Shown piece after piece: positions 57,703-64,000 of a stretch of DNA of 64,000 bases. Source of the stretch: Pseudomonas hunanensis. Its GTDB lineage: Bacteria > Pseudomonadota > Gammaproteobacteria > Pseudomonadales > Pseudomonadaceae. The stretch's first letter is position 1; each line of letters starts with the position of its first letter. Under the pieces are notes generated by a model. It did not search any database. It worked only from the letters and a program-made list of their open reading frames with translations, and was not told the origin of the DNA. The stretch lies in NCBI RefSeq assembly GCF_013393325.1, contig NZ_QJRC01000080.1, positions 62,001-126,000 on the forward strand. Reading direction: 5' to 3'. Position numbers and translations under genes: made by a program.

Positions 57703-59425
57703 GTTTGACCGTCTCCTGCGGCAGTACCTGCAACTGGCCGTCATGCAACTGCAAGTGCAGGTCGGCATCAGCCAAAGTCGACGCGCGGTGGCTGATGAGG
57801 ATCCGCGTGCGGCCGGCAAACAGCTGGTCGATAGCTGCGATCACCTCACGTTCGGTGGCTTCGTCCACCGCCGAGGTGGCCTCGTCCAGCACCAGAATCG
57901 CCGGGGCCTGCAACACCGCACGGGCGATGGCGATGCGTTGCTTCTGGCCGCCGGACAACTGCTGGCCACGTTCGCCCAGCAAGCCGTCCAGGCCCAGCGG
58001 CAGGCTGTCGACCAGACCGTCCAGCCGCGCCAGGCGCACCACACGCTCAAGCTCTGCGCGGCTGGCCTCGGGCACGCCGTAGGCCAGGTTCTGCGCCAGA
58101 GTGCCACGGAACAGCACGATGTCCTGGCTGACGACGGCGATACGCCTACGCAGCGCTGCCAAGTCCAGCTCGCGCAGGTCGGTCCCGTCCAGCAGGATGC
58201 GCCCAGCGTCCGGGTCGTAGAAGCGCTGCAACAGGTCGATCAGGGTCGACTTGCCCACCCCCGAAGCGCCGCTGATGGCCACCTTCAGCCCGCCTGGTAC
58301 ACACACCTGTACGTTATTCAGCACCGCACCCTGGCGCCCTTCATGGGCAAAGCTCAGTGCTTCGAGGCGCAATTCGCCTGGCCCATCGGGTATGGGTTGC
58401 GGGTTGGCTGCCGGGCGTACGGCCACGGTTTCCCGTTTCAGCTCCATCACCCGCCCAAGGCTCACGGCCATGCGCTGCACCGCCACGTACAGGCCCAGCA
58501 GGCTCTGCACCGGCCCTACCGCCATGCCCATGTAGGTGGAAAAGGCGATCAACGCGCCCAACTGCCAGGTCCCCTGAATCACCCACCAGCCGCCGACCAA
58601 AAACGCGCAAGCGCGGCACCATGAGGTGAGCGTACCGGGAATGGCCTGGGTGAAGAATTCGGTCACCTGCACCTTCAGCAACTGGCGCATGTAGCCTTGG
58701 CCCAGCTGATCCAGCCGCCCTGCCTCGCGGCCTTGCTGGCCGGCCGCCTGGATGAACTTCATAGCCGGCAAGGTCTCGACCAGAAACGACGACACATCCG
58801 CCGAACGCTCACGCAGGTTTCGCACCTCGTGCTCTACCTTGCGCCGCATCCAGCGCAGCCACAGCACCTCGATCGGTACCAGCAGCGCCAGCAACAGCGA
58901 CAACTGCCACGACAGCATCAGCATCAACGCCACCGCGCCCACCAGGCCGATCACCGCCGACACCGCCGAGAACAGCGAATCCACGGCAAAGCGCTGGATC
59001 TCCGCCACATCGCCGTCCAGCCGCGAAAGAATGTCACCCATGCGCCGCCGCCCGTAGAAGGTCGGCGACAACTGCTGCAGGTGGCGGTACAGGTCATCGC
59101 GCAGGGCGAACAGAATGCGCCCAGACAAGCGCGTGTGCAGGTAGCGGTTGACGCCAGCCAGCACCGTGCCCAGCAGGCCTGCGCCGATCATGATCGCCGC
59201 CATGTGCCAGAGGGTCTGGTAGTCCTTGGCCAGCAGCCCCTCGTCGATCAGCGTCTTGACCAGCCAAGGTTGCGCCAGGGCCAGCAACGAGGCGCCCAGC
59301 GACAAACCCAGCAGCAGGCCGATGGCGCGCCGGTGCGGGCGCACGAAACCATACAGCCAGGCCAACGCCTGACGCATGAGTACAGGGTCGCTGGACTCCA
59401 CCAGCTTTGCGAACAATGGGCCCAT
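57692..59425 (-). CDS. qhpF: ABC exporter for the QHNDH gamma subunit
   Basis: 577 residues: a six-helix membrane domain (~35-320) fused to an ATPase with Walker A GASGVGKST (~386), signature LSGGQKQ (~490) and Walker B ILVLDEATSAVD (~509). Type-I exporter that moves the matured QhpC to the periplasm. Starts 3 bp after the regulator stop; overlaps qhpE. Confidence 0.92.
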   Translation of the reverse strand: MGPLFAKLVESSDPVLMRQALAWLYGFVRPHRRAIGLLLGLSLGASLLALAQPWLVKTLIDEGLLAKDYQTLWHMAAIMIGAGLLGTVLAGVNRYLHTRLSGRILFALRDDLYRHLQQLSPTFYGRRRMGDILSRLDGDVAEIQRFAVDSLFSAVSAVIGLVGAVALMLMLSWQLSLLLALLVPIEVLWLRWMRRKVEHEVRNLRERSADVSSFLVETLPAMKFIQAAGQQGREAGRLDQLGQGYMRQLLKVQVTEFFTQAIPGTLTSWCRACAFLVGGWWVIQGTWQLGALIAFSTYMGMAVGPVQSLLGLYVAVQRMAVSLGRVMELKRETVAVRPAANPQPIPDGPGELRLEALSFAHEGRQGAVLNNVQVCVPGGLKVAISGASGVGKSTLIDLLQRFYDPDAGRILLDGTDLRELDLAALRRRIAVVSQDIVLFRGTLAQNLAYGVPEASRAELERVVRLARLDGLVDSLPLGLDGLLGERGQQLSGGQKQRIAIARAVLQAPAILVLDEATSAVDEATEREVIAAIDQLFAGRTRILISHRASTLADADLHLQLHDGQLQVLPQETVKHGH

Positions 59426-59428
59426 GGT

Positions 59429-61339
59429 TCAGCCGCGCAACTGCTTGAGCTTGCGGTACAGCGTCGCCCGGCTGATGCCCAGTGCTTCGGCGGCGGCCGA
59501 CACGTTGCCCTGGTGGCGCGCAAGGGCGCCACGGATCAGCTCCAGCTCGTTGTCCTTGAGGCTACCGGAGGGCGCCGAGCCGCTGGCCAGTTCGTCCAGC
59601 AGGCAGTCGGTGAGGTGGTCCAGCGTCAGCACCTGCTCGCCGTCCTCGCGCATGGCCAGTGCCGTGCGCACCACCATTTCCAGCTGGCGGATGTTACCCG
59701 GCCAGTCGAAGCCTTCGAGCAATGCCGCCAACGCCGGCTCCAGCGTGACGCCACGGGCATCGGACTTGTCCAGCAGGCCCTGAATGATCGCGGCCAGGTC
59801 GTCACGCTCGCGCAGTGCCGGCAGGCGCAGCGACACGCCGTTGACCCGGTAGTACAGGTCTTCGCGGAAGTGCTGCTCTTGTACCAGGCGTTTCAGGTCG
59901 CGGTGAGTGGCGCAGATCAGCGCCACGTCGATGTCCTGCTCGTCGCCGGCCCCCAGCGGCGCTACACGGCGCTCTTGCAGTACTCGCAGCAGGCGCGCCT
60001 GCAAGGCCAGCGGCATGTCGCCGATTTCGTCGAGGAACAGCGTGCCACCATGGGCCTGCATCAACCGCCCGACCATCCCGCCGCGGCGGGAACCTGTGAA
60101 GGCGCCCTCGCGGTAGCCGAACAGCTCCGACTCGATCAGCCCCTCGGGAATGGCCGCGCAGTTGACGGCCACGAACGGTTTGTCGGCACGCGGGCTGGCC
60201 TGGTGCAAGGCCCGGGCGACCACTTCTTTACCGGTACCGGTCTCGCCCAGTAGCAACACCGGCAGGCCATTGCCCAGCCCTTGGCGGGCCATGCGCAGGT
60301 TGCGCGCCAGGCGTGGATCACCACCGGCCAGGGCGTCGAGCGCGGGCGACTGCTTGCTCAGCGCCGGCTTGCCGGCTGGCGTGCTGCCATTGACCCGGCC
60401 ATGGCGTGGCAGTTGCAGGGCGCGGAAGTAGAACTCGCCCTTGGCCGTCTGCACACTGCTCACCCCGCCCTGCCACAGGCGTGCGATAAATGCAGGTGAA
60501 CGCTCGCCGAGCAGGTCGGTGCTGCGCCTGCCAATCAGCTCATGGCGCGGCACCTGCAATAACTGGCAAGCACTGTCGTTGGCGGCCAGCACTTCACCGT
60601 CCAGGCTCAGCGCCAGCAGGCCGTGCCAGGCACTGTTGAGATACTGCGGGCGACTGTGGAAGGCCAGCACCAACTGCTCTGGATGGCACAGGCCGAACAA
60701 GCGGCTTTCGATGTTGCCGGCCGCCAGCATCAGCGTCGACAGGCTGTCTTGCGGCTGCGCCATTACGCCTTCGCGGGTGATGTCGAGCACCCCGATCACC
60801 TCGCCACGCGGGTCGCGCAGCGGCACGGAGGTGCAGGAGAACGGGCTGAGGCGGTCCAGGTAATGTTCACCGCAGTTGATCAGCGTCGGCCGGCCTTCGA
60901 CCACGGCGGTGCCGATGGCATTGGTGCCGCGCAGCGACTCGCTCCAGCAGCTGCCGGGGTGCAGGTCGCGCAGGCCCTCGCGGCTGAGCACGTGCGTCTG
61001 GCCTTCGATGGCCAGGACGTTGGCCTGGGCGTCGCCGAGAATGACGATACCGGCCTTGCCCTGGCGTGCGACCAGGTAGTCCAATTCGGGGGTGACGGCG
61101 TCGACCAGCAGGCGGTTGCGCTCCAGCAGCATGCGCAGGTCATGGCCTTGTTCCAGGCCCAGGCCGACCTGTTCGCCCTGCAGGCAATCCAGGCCATGGC
61201 CCAGGCTGCGGCGCCAGGACGCGTCGATCTCGTCGCGCAGCATGCCCAGCGGCAGCTCGCCTTCGCTGGCCAGCTTCAGACGGGCCTGGCGGGATTCGTG
61301 CAGCGGGTCTTGGGCGTTTGTTATTAGTTGTCGCGCCAT
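59429..61339 (-). CDS. Sigma-54-dependent enhancer-binding regulator (AcoR type)
   Basis: 636 residues from an ATG with GGAG 6 bp upstream. GAF/PAS-like N-terminal sensor (~70-320). The AAA+ domain has Walker A GETGTGKE (~364), the sigma-54 contact GAFTGS (~410), and Walker B GGTLFLDEIGD. The C-terminal Fis helix-turn-helix (~600-636: NVSAAAEALGISRATLYRKLKQL) ends the protein. First gene of the operon with qhpF-qhpE-qhpG. It is the natural activator of the sigma-54 promoters between qhpA and peaE (inference). In P. putida this role is not an AraC-type regulator as in Paracoccus. Confidence 0.92.
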   Translation of the reverse strand: MARQLITNAQDPLHESRQARLKLASEGELPLGMLRDEIDASWRRSLGHGLDCLQGEQVGLGLEQGHDLRMLLERNRLLVDAVTPELDYLVARQGKAGIVILGDAQANVLAIEGQTHVLSREGLRDLHPGSCWSESLRGTNAIGTAVVEGRPTLINCGEHYLDRLSPFSCTSVPLRDPRGEVIGVLDITREGVMAQPQDSLSTLMLAAGNIESRLFGLCHPEQLVLAFHSRPQYLNSAWHGLLALSLDGEVLAANDSACQLLQVPRHELIGRRSTDLLGERSPAFIARLWQGGVSSVQTAKGEFYFRALQLPRHGRVNGSTPAGKPALSKQSPALDALAGGDPRLARNLRMARQGLGNGLPVLLLGETGTGKEVVARALHQASPRADKPFVAVNCAAIPEGLIESELFGYREGAFTGSRRGGMVGRLMQAHGGTLFLDEIGDMPLALQARLLRVLQERRVAPLGAGDEQDIDVALICATHRDLKRLVQEQHFREDLYYRVNGVSLRLPALRERDDLAAIIQGLLDKSDARGVTLEPALAALLEGFDWPGNIRQLEMVVRTALAMREDGEQVLTLDHLTDCLLDELASGSAPSGSLKDNELELIRGALARHQGNVSAAAEALGISRATLYRKLKQLRG

Positions 61340-61486
61340 TTTCTACTCCGGCTGTGCCCTGCAAGATGGCGGGGTACGGGCTTGGGAATTTTCCGCAGTG
61401 TGCGGGAGAAATGGCTGGGCGTCATCTGGTTGATGGGTTGGGGGATGGTTGGGGGTGTATGGCTTGGGTTTTCGGGTGGGGCGGAT
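61340..61486. other. G-rich intergenic flank
   Basis: Leader and promoter region of the sigma-54 regulator operon (minus strand), with repeated GGG/TGGG tracts. No gene seen. Confidence 0.3.
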
Positions 61487-61705
61487 ATCGAGCGCCGCCC
61501 GCGCGGCGCATCGCGAGCTACGCTCGCTCCTACGTTTGTTTTTGGCCAGTAACGCCTGTGCCAGGTGCGCGCGACCGCCTTGTTTGTTCGACGCGATATT
61601 GAGCCGTGTGCCAAGGCATTCGCGCGCAAATCCCACAGACATAATTGGCCCGAAACAAACGTAGGAGCGAGCGTAGCTCGCGATGCGCCGCGCGGGCGGC
61701 GCTCG
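61487..61705. repeat. Long inverted repeat, ~62-bp arms
   Basis: Left arm 61487-61548 and right arm 61644-61705 match in reverse complement almost without error (for example GAGCGCCGCCCGCGCGGCGC and CTACGTTTGTTT). The ~95-bp spacer has no clear ORF. Each arm also contains the internal palindrome CGAGCTACGCTCG. It is unlike the shorter REP class elsewhere in the window. Confidence 0.85.
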
Positions 61706-61772
61706 ATCTCACAGGCGCCAAACCTGTATAGGCGTGCACCTGGAGGCCCATACGCAGGCCCCGAGCCAGCCC

Positions 61773-62102
61773 TCAAAAACCCTGCATCTGTACCGCCTTC
61801 CCTCGCCCGGTCAGCTGCTGCCTTTCAACCCCATCCAGCAAAGCCTCCACCACCGCCTTTGCCGAATCCAGCCCATGGTCATTGCTCAACAACAGATCAC
61901 GACAAGTCCCCTTGGCCAACTCCAACGCCTTGAGGTTGGTCGCAAACGCCCCCTTGAGCAGCGTGGACAGATGCACCAGCGCATCTTCGTAGTCCACCCC
62001 CGCACGCACGGCAAACAACGGCGGATGGCTGCATTCACAGGTCGAAGAACTGGAGGACGCCGTGGTGGCACGTACGGGAGGATCAGGTAAGCCTTTTGTC
62101 AT
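61773..62102 (-). CDS. DUF6124 (DUF3077)-family small protein
   Basis: 109 residues from the ATG at 62102 with AAGGAG 7 bp upstream. Longer frame starts run through a REP and are rejected. Typical of a Pseudomonas-specific family: start MTKGLPDPPVRATT, then FAVRAGVDYEDALVHLSTLLKGA and the helical C-terminus. Function unknown; soluble, helical. Confidence 0.75.
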   Translation of the reverse strand: MTKGLPDPPVRATTASSSSSTCECSHPPLFAVRAGVDYEDALVHLSTLLKGAFATNLKALELAKGTCRDLLLSNDHGLDSAKAVVEALLDGVERQQLTGRGKAVQMQGF

Positions 62103-62443
62103 TGTGTCGCTCCTTGATTCACTGGAGCCGCCACAAATCGCTACCAAACGAAAGGGTGACGGCTGTACGCAGGTTGGTAGACCGGGAATCAAGGAAACCG
62201 GCGCGCACGAAGGCGCCCTACGCACAGCCGCCATAAAACGAAACAGCCGGGCACAAAAAAGCGCCAACTGTATCGCAGAGCGGGCGCTTGTGCGCCTTGA
62301 TTGATCGCGGGCTACCAAACCCGGCTGCTGGATTGACAGCAGCGGGCAAAGACTACCGGGGTCAGGGAAGGGTTTCAAGCTGAGGGCATGTGTAGTAACA
62401 CTTCTGTTGCCTGATCGCACTCCTGGCCGGCTGCTGCGGTCAA
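62103..62443. other. Intergenic region upstream of the DUF6124 gene
   Basis: 341 bp containing the DUF6124 promoter and ribosome site. No convincing gene; a plus-strand ORF at 62062-62304 runs antisense through the DUF6124 start and has no coding support. Confidence 0.4.
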
Positions 62444-62561
62444 TGTGGGAGCGGCCTTGTGTCGCGAAAGGGCTGCAAAGCAGCCCCGGCCATATGTGCA
62501 TCAGCGCTGAAATCCTGGGGCCGCTTTGCGGCCCTTTCGCGACACAAGGCCGCTCCCACAT
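62444..62561. repeat. REP pair (inverted)
   Basis: Two inverted REP copies (GTGGGAGCGGCCTTGTGTCG and GGGCTGC/GCAGCCC), nearly identical to those at 27512-27627. Lies 27 bp beyond the tail duplicate at 62589. Confidence 0.9.
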
Positions 62562-62588
62562 GACCCCGCAGGTGCCGTTGAATCTGCA

Positions 62589-62623
62589 TCAAGGCTGCCG
62601 ATTCTGGCTAAGGTACCTGTCAT
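62589..62623 (-). repeat. Duplicate of the 3' tail of the next gene (63944-)
   Basis: About 35 bp match the start of the partial CDS at 63944-63978 in the same orientation (29 or so identities). On the minus strand they read RYLSQNRQP-stop against KYLSQNQQP-stop. The match starts at the stop codon, as with the ilvA tail copy. Short, so only moderately secure. Confidence 0.55.
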
Positions 62624-62788
62624 CCCTCGCCGCCTCACCACCGACCACAAACGGTGTCCCCCTGCGCCAGCAATTACCCCACTGCCGCTTTGATCGCCGA
62701 CAACACGCACAGTTGCACCAGACCGGTTACGGGTGAGCATGTGATAACTGGAAATCGTGATCACACCCGAGTGAGGCAACCAATTATT

Positions 62789-63586
62789 CTACCAAGGGTA
62801 AGGCCCTTTACCTTGCTTCCAAAGATCCCACCTCTTATTCTGTTCTTCTTGTTTAAAGTATGAATCCCTACGAACAATAGGCATCCTAACTTCCGCCCGA
62901 ACGACAACCTCCCCAAACAACGAGCTATCAACTTTCATTGCATTTGCAATCCTCGCATACCCGCCATCGAACCCTGTGCGAAAGTTCAGGAAGCTCCCCT
63001 CTTTTGCGTACACACCATACACATGCGGCGTGAGTCCTCTAGCTGCAGAAAAGTCAGCATATTCCGCAGCCATTTGAAACTTGTGAGCAAAATAAAACCC
63101 TTCCCCCATCAGCGCCTGACCGCTAGCGCGACCAGAAAATTTGGAGCTAAGCCCAGCTTCTAGTGACCCCTTATCCTCAAGGGCGCCTCCATGATAACCA
63201 ATCAACGAATAATCTTTAGGTACTGATGTAGATTGCTTAGCGAGCGGACGACGGGATGACGAACCAAATACTTTCCCAACATTTCGGAACAGACCTGAAA
63301 AGATTTTTCTAATTGCAAAATTCCCTTCTGGATCTTGGAGGTTCATTGGATCTCCGAGGCAGTATGCATATGCATTCACCCCACCGGCAGAGAATGGACT
63401 CATATTGTCCGGTCTATTGAACCGCATCAACGACGCGCTGAACCATCTATAACCATTGCCCAACATATATAGCCCGCTCACTTTATCCATTCGCTCGCCA
63501 TTGAAATTAAGCAAGCCCAGTCGACCTGGGAAATACCCATAGACCGTGTAAGTGAAAAATTTTAGCAATTTCTTAGACCCTGCCAT
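62789..63586 (-). CDS. Orphan RHS core protein with ADP-ribosyltransferase-like tip
   Basis: 265 residues from the ATG at 63586 (AAGGGG 6 bp upstream). RHS-associated core at ~28-90 (NFNGERMD, YMLGNGYRWFS, MSPFSAGGVNAYAYCLGDP, QDPEGNF). The tip (~125-265) has SLIGYHGGALEDKGSL with His132, GEGFYFAHKF with Tyr165, and a later Glu near 226 (FGEVVVR). This pattern is like the H-Y-E group of ADP-ribosyltransferase toxins. AT-rich versus neighbours. No immunity gene was found downstream. The fold assignment is inference. Confidence 0.65.
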   Translation of the reverse strand: MAGSKKLLKFFTYTVYGYFPGRLGLLNFNGERMDKVSGLYMLGNGYRWFSASLMRFNRPDNMSPFSAGGVNAYAYCLGDPMNLQDPEGNFAIRKIFSGLFRNVGKVFGSSSRRPLAKQSTSVPKDYSLIGYHGGALEDKGSLEAGLSSKFSGRASGQALMGEGFYFAHKFQMAAEYADFSAARGLTPHVYGVYAKEGSFLNFRTGFDGGYARIANAMKVDSSLFGEVVVRAEVRMPIVRRDSYFKQEEQNKRWDLWKQGKGPYPW

Positions 63587-63779
63587 GCCTGACCCCTTCT
63601 ATTGGAAAGCGAAGCAAAAACGCACCGAATTTATTTTCCACGCCTGACTCGAGCCTCAGCAAAACGGAATAGGAATAATGAAAGTAAACACGTACACCGC
63701 TTAACAGTTTACCGACAACAGATGCACCGCCTGACTCAGACACGCAAGCGCTGACTATAAAAATAGATATAAGCAACAC
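63573..63779 (-). CDS. Possible small lipoprotein upstream of the RHS orphan
   Basis: A 68-residue ORF from GTG whose start MLLISIFIVSACVSES resembles a lipobox (VSAC). It overlaps the RHS gene by 14 bp. The ribosome site is weak and there is no basic N-region, so it may be chance. Confidence 0.25.
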   Translation of the reverse strand: MLLISIFIVSACVSESGGASVVGKLLSGVRVYFHYSYSVLLRLESGVENKFGAFLLRFPIEGVRHGRV

Positions 63780-63943
63780 AACCTAACCACCGCCAACCTT
63801 TCACCTACATTATTAGCAACTCGAAAAATTTCAACTGGCAAATTTGATAGTTGCACATCCTAAATTTCAACCATCGATAATCATCGCCGTAACCTCCTCC
63901 ATTGGCATGATCGCTGCTGAGGTCGTAACATAGTAGATACACC
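63587..63943. other. AT-rich intergenic region upstream of the RHS orphan
   Basis: 357 bp of low GC. It holds the RHS promoter and the weak small ORF above. No REP, tRNA or hairpin was recognised. Confidence 0.5.
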
Positions 63944-64000
63944 TCAAGGCTGCTGATTCTGGCTCAGGTACTTGTCCACCGTAGCCTTGCCCTCCCCCGC
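63944..64000 (-). CDS. Unidentified gene, C-terminal 18 codons only
   Basis: The minus strand is open to the window edge and ends AGEGKATVDKYLSQNQQP-stop (TGA at 63944-63946). The rest lies beyond the window. Matters because its tail is duplicated at 62589. Confidence 0.6.
   Translation of the reverse strand, partial: AGEGKATVDKYLSQNQQP

Noticed and set aside
62103..62561. N-terminal extension of the DUF6124 ORF
   Set aside because: It runs through a REP pair; the ATG at 62102 has an excellent ribosome site.
1..64000. tRNA, rRNA, CRISPR arrays, IS transposases
   Set aside because: None recognised by eye; a dedicated scan was not possible.

Overview
The window looks like a chromosome segment of the Pseudomonas putida group. 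The evidence is high-GC coding sequence, P. putida-type REP repeats, a TtgR/MexR-like operator, and a complete quinohemoprotein amine dehydrogenase (QHNDH) locus beside hpd, ilvA, gapN and nfrAB homologues. From memory, this order resembles the PP_3426-PP_3467 region of strain KT2440. No rRNA, tRNA, CRISPR array or transposase was recognised.

Layout. 0-3.6 kb: the end of a MexEF-OprN-type efflux operon and a convergent TetR regulator. 3.7-13.3 kb: sensing and signalling genes (TPR protein, two convergent hybrid histidine kinases, DJ-1 protein, a CSS sensor without an EAL domain, hpd, and a CSS-EAL phosphodiesterase). 13.3-19.8 kb: membrane transporters (RarD, TerC-CBS, LysE), an AraC regulator, and a surface-glycan pair (GT61 and GNAT-like). 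20-23.9 kb: a DUF6543/LRR effector-like gene split by one in-frame TAA and lacking a recognisable NEL ligase core. 24-31.5 kb: gapN, a VOC protein, an unknown protein, an orphan RHS cassette inserted behind ilvA, ilvA itself with a classical attenuation leader, and a PACE exporter. 31.6-38.8 kb: nfrB-nfrA-DUF4434-GGDEF, which looks like an N4-receptor-type exopolysaccharide system with its own diguanylate cyclase. 38.8-45.9 kb: a two-component system divergent from an RND pump without an outer-membrane factor, then mobA. 46-61.3 kb: acyl-CoA ligase and the QHNDH locus. This comprises the structural genes, the radical-SAM maturase QhpD, the protease QhpE, exporter QhpF, monooxygenase QhpG, an aldehyde dehydrogenase, a porin and a sigma-54 activator. 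61.4-64 kb: repeats, a DUF6124 protein and a second orphan RHS cassette with an ADP-ribosyltransferase-like tip.

The most interesting signals are these. First, both orphan RHS toxin cassettes sit in the same architecture: intact gene, RHS orphan, degenerate copy of that gene's 3' tail starting at its stop codon, then a REP pair. This suggests a shared way of inserting at gene 3' ends. Second, ilvA has an Ile-rich 20-residue leader peptide with four mutually exclusive stem segments and an attenuator. Third, the QHNDH gamma subunit carries every expected crosslink residue, and the divergent qhpA/peaE region carries sigma-54 promoter and activator-site candidates. Fourth, the diguanylate cyclase is fused into the nfr operon.
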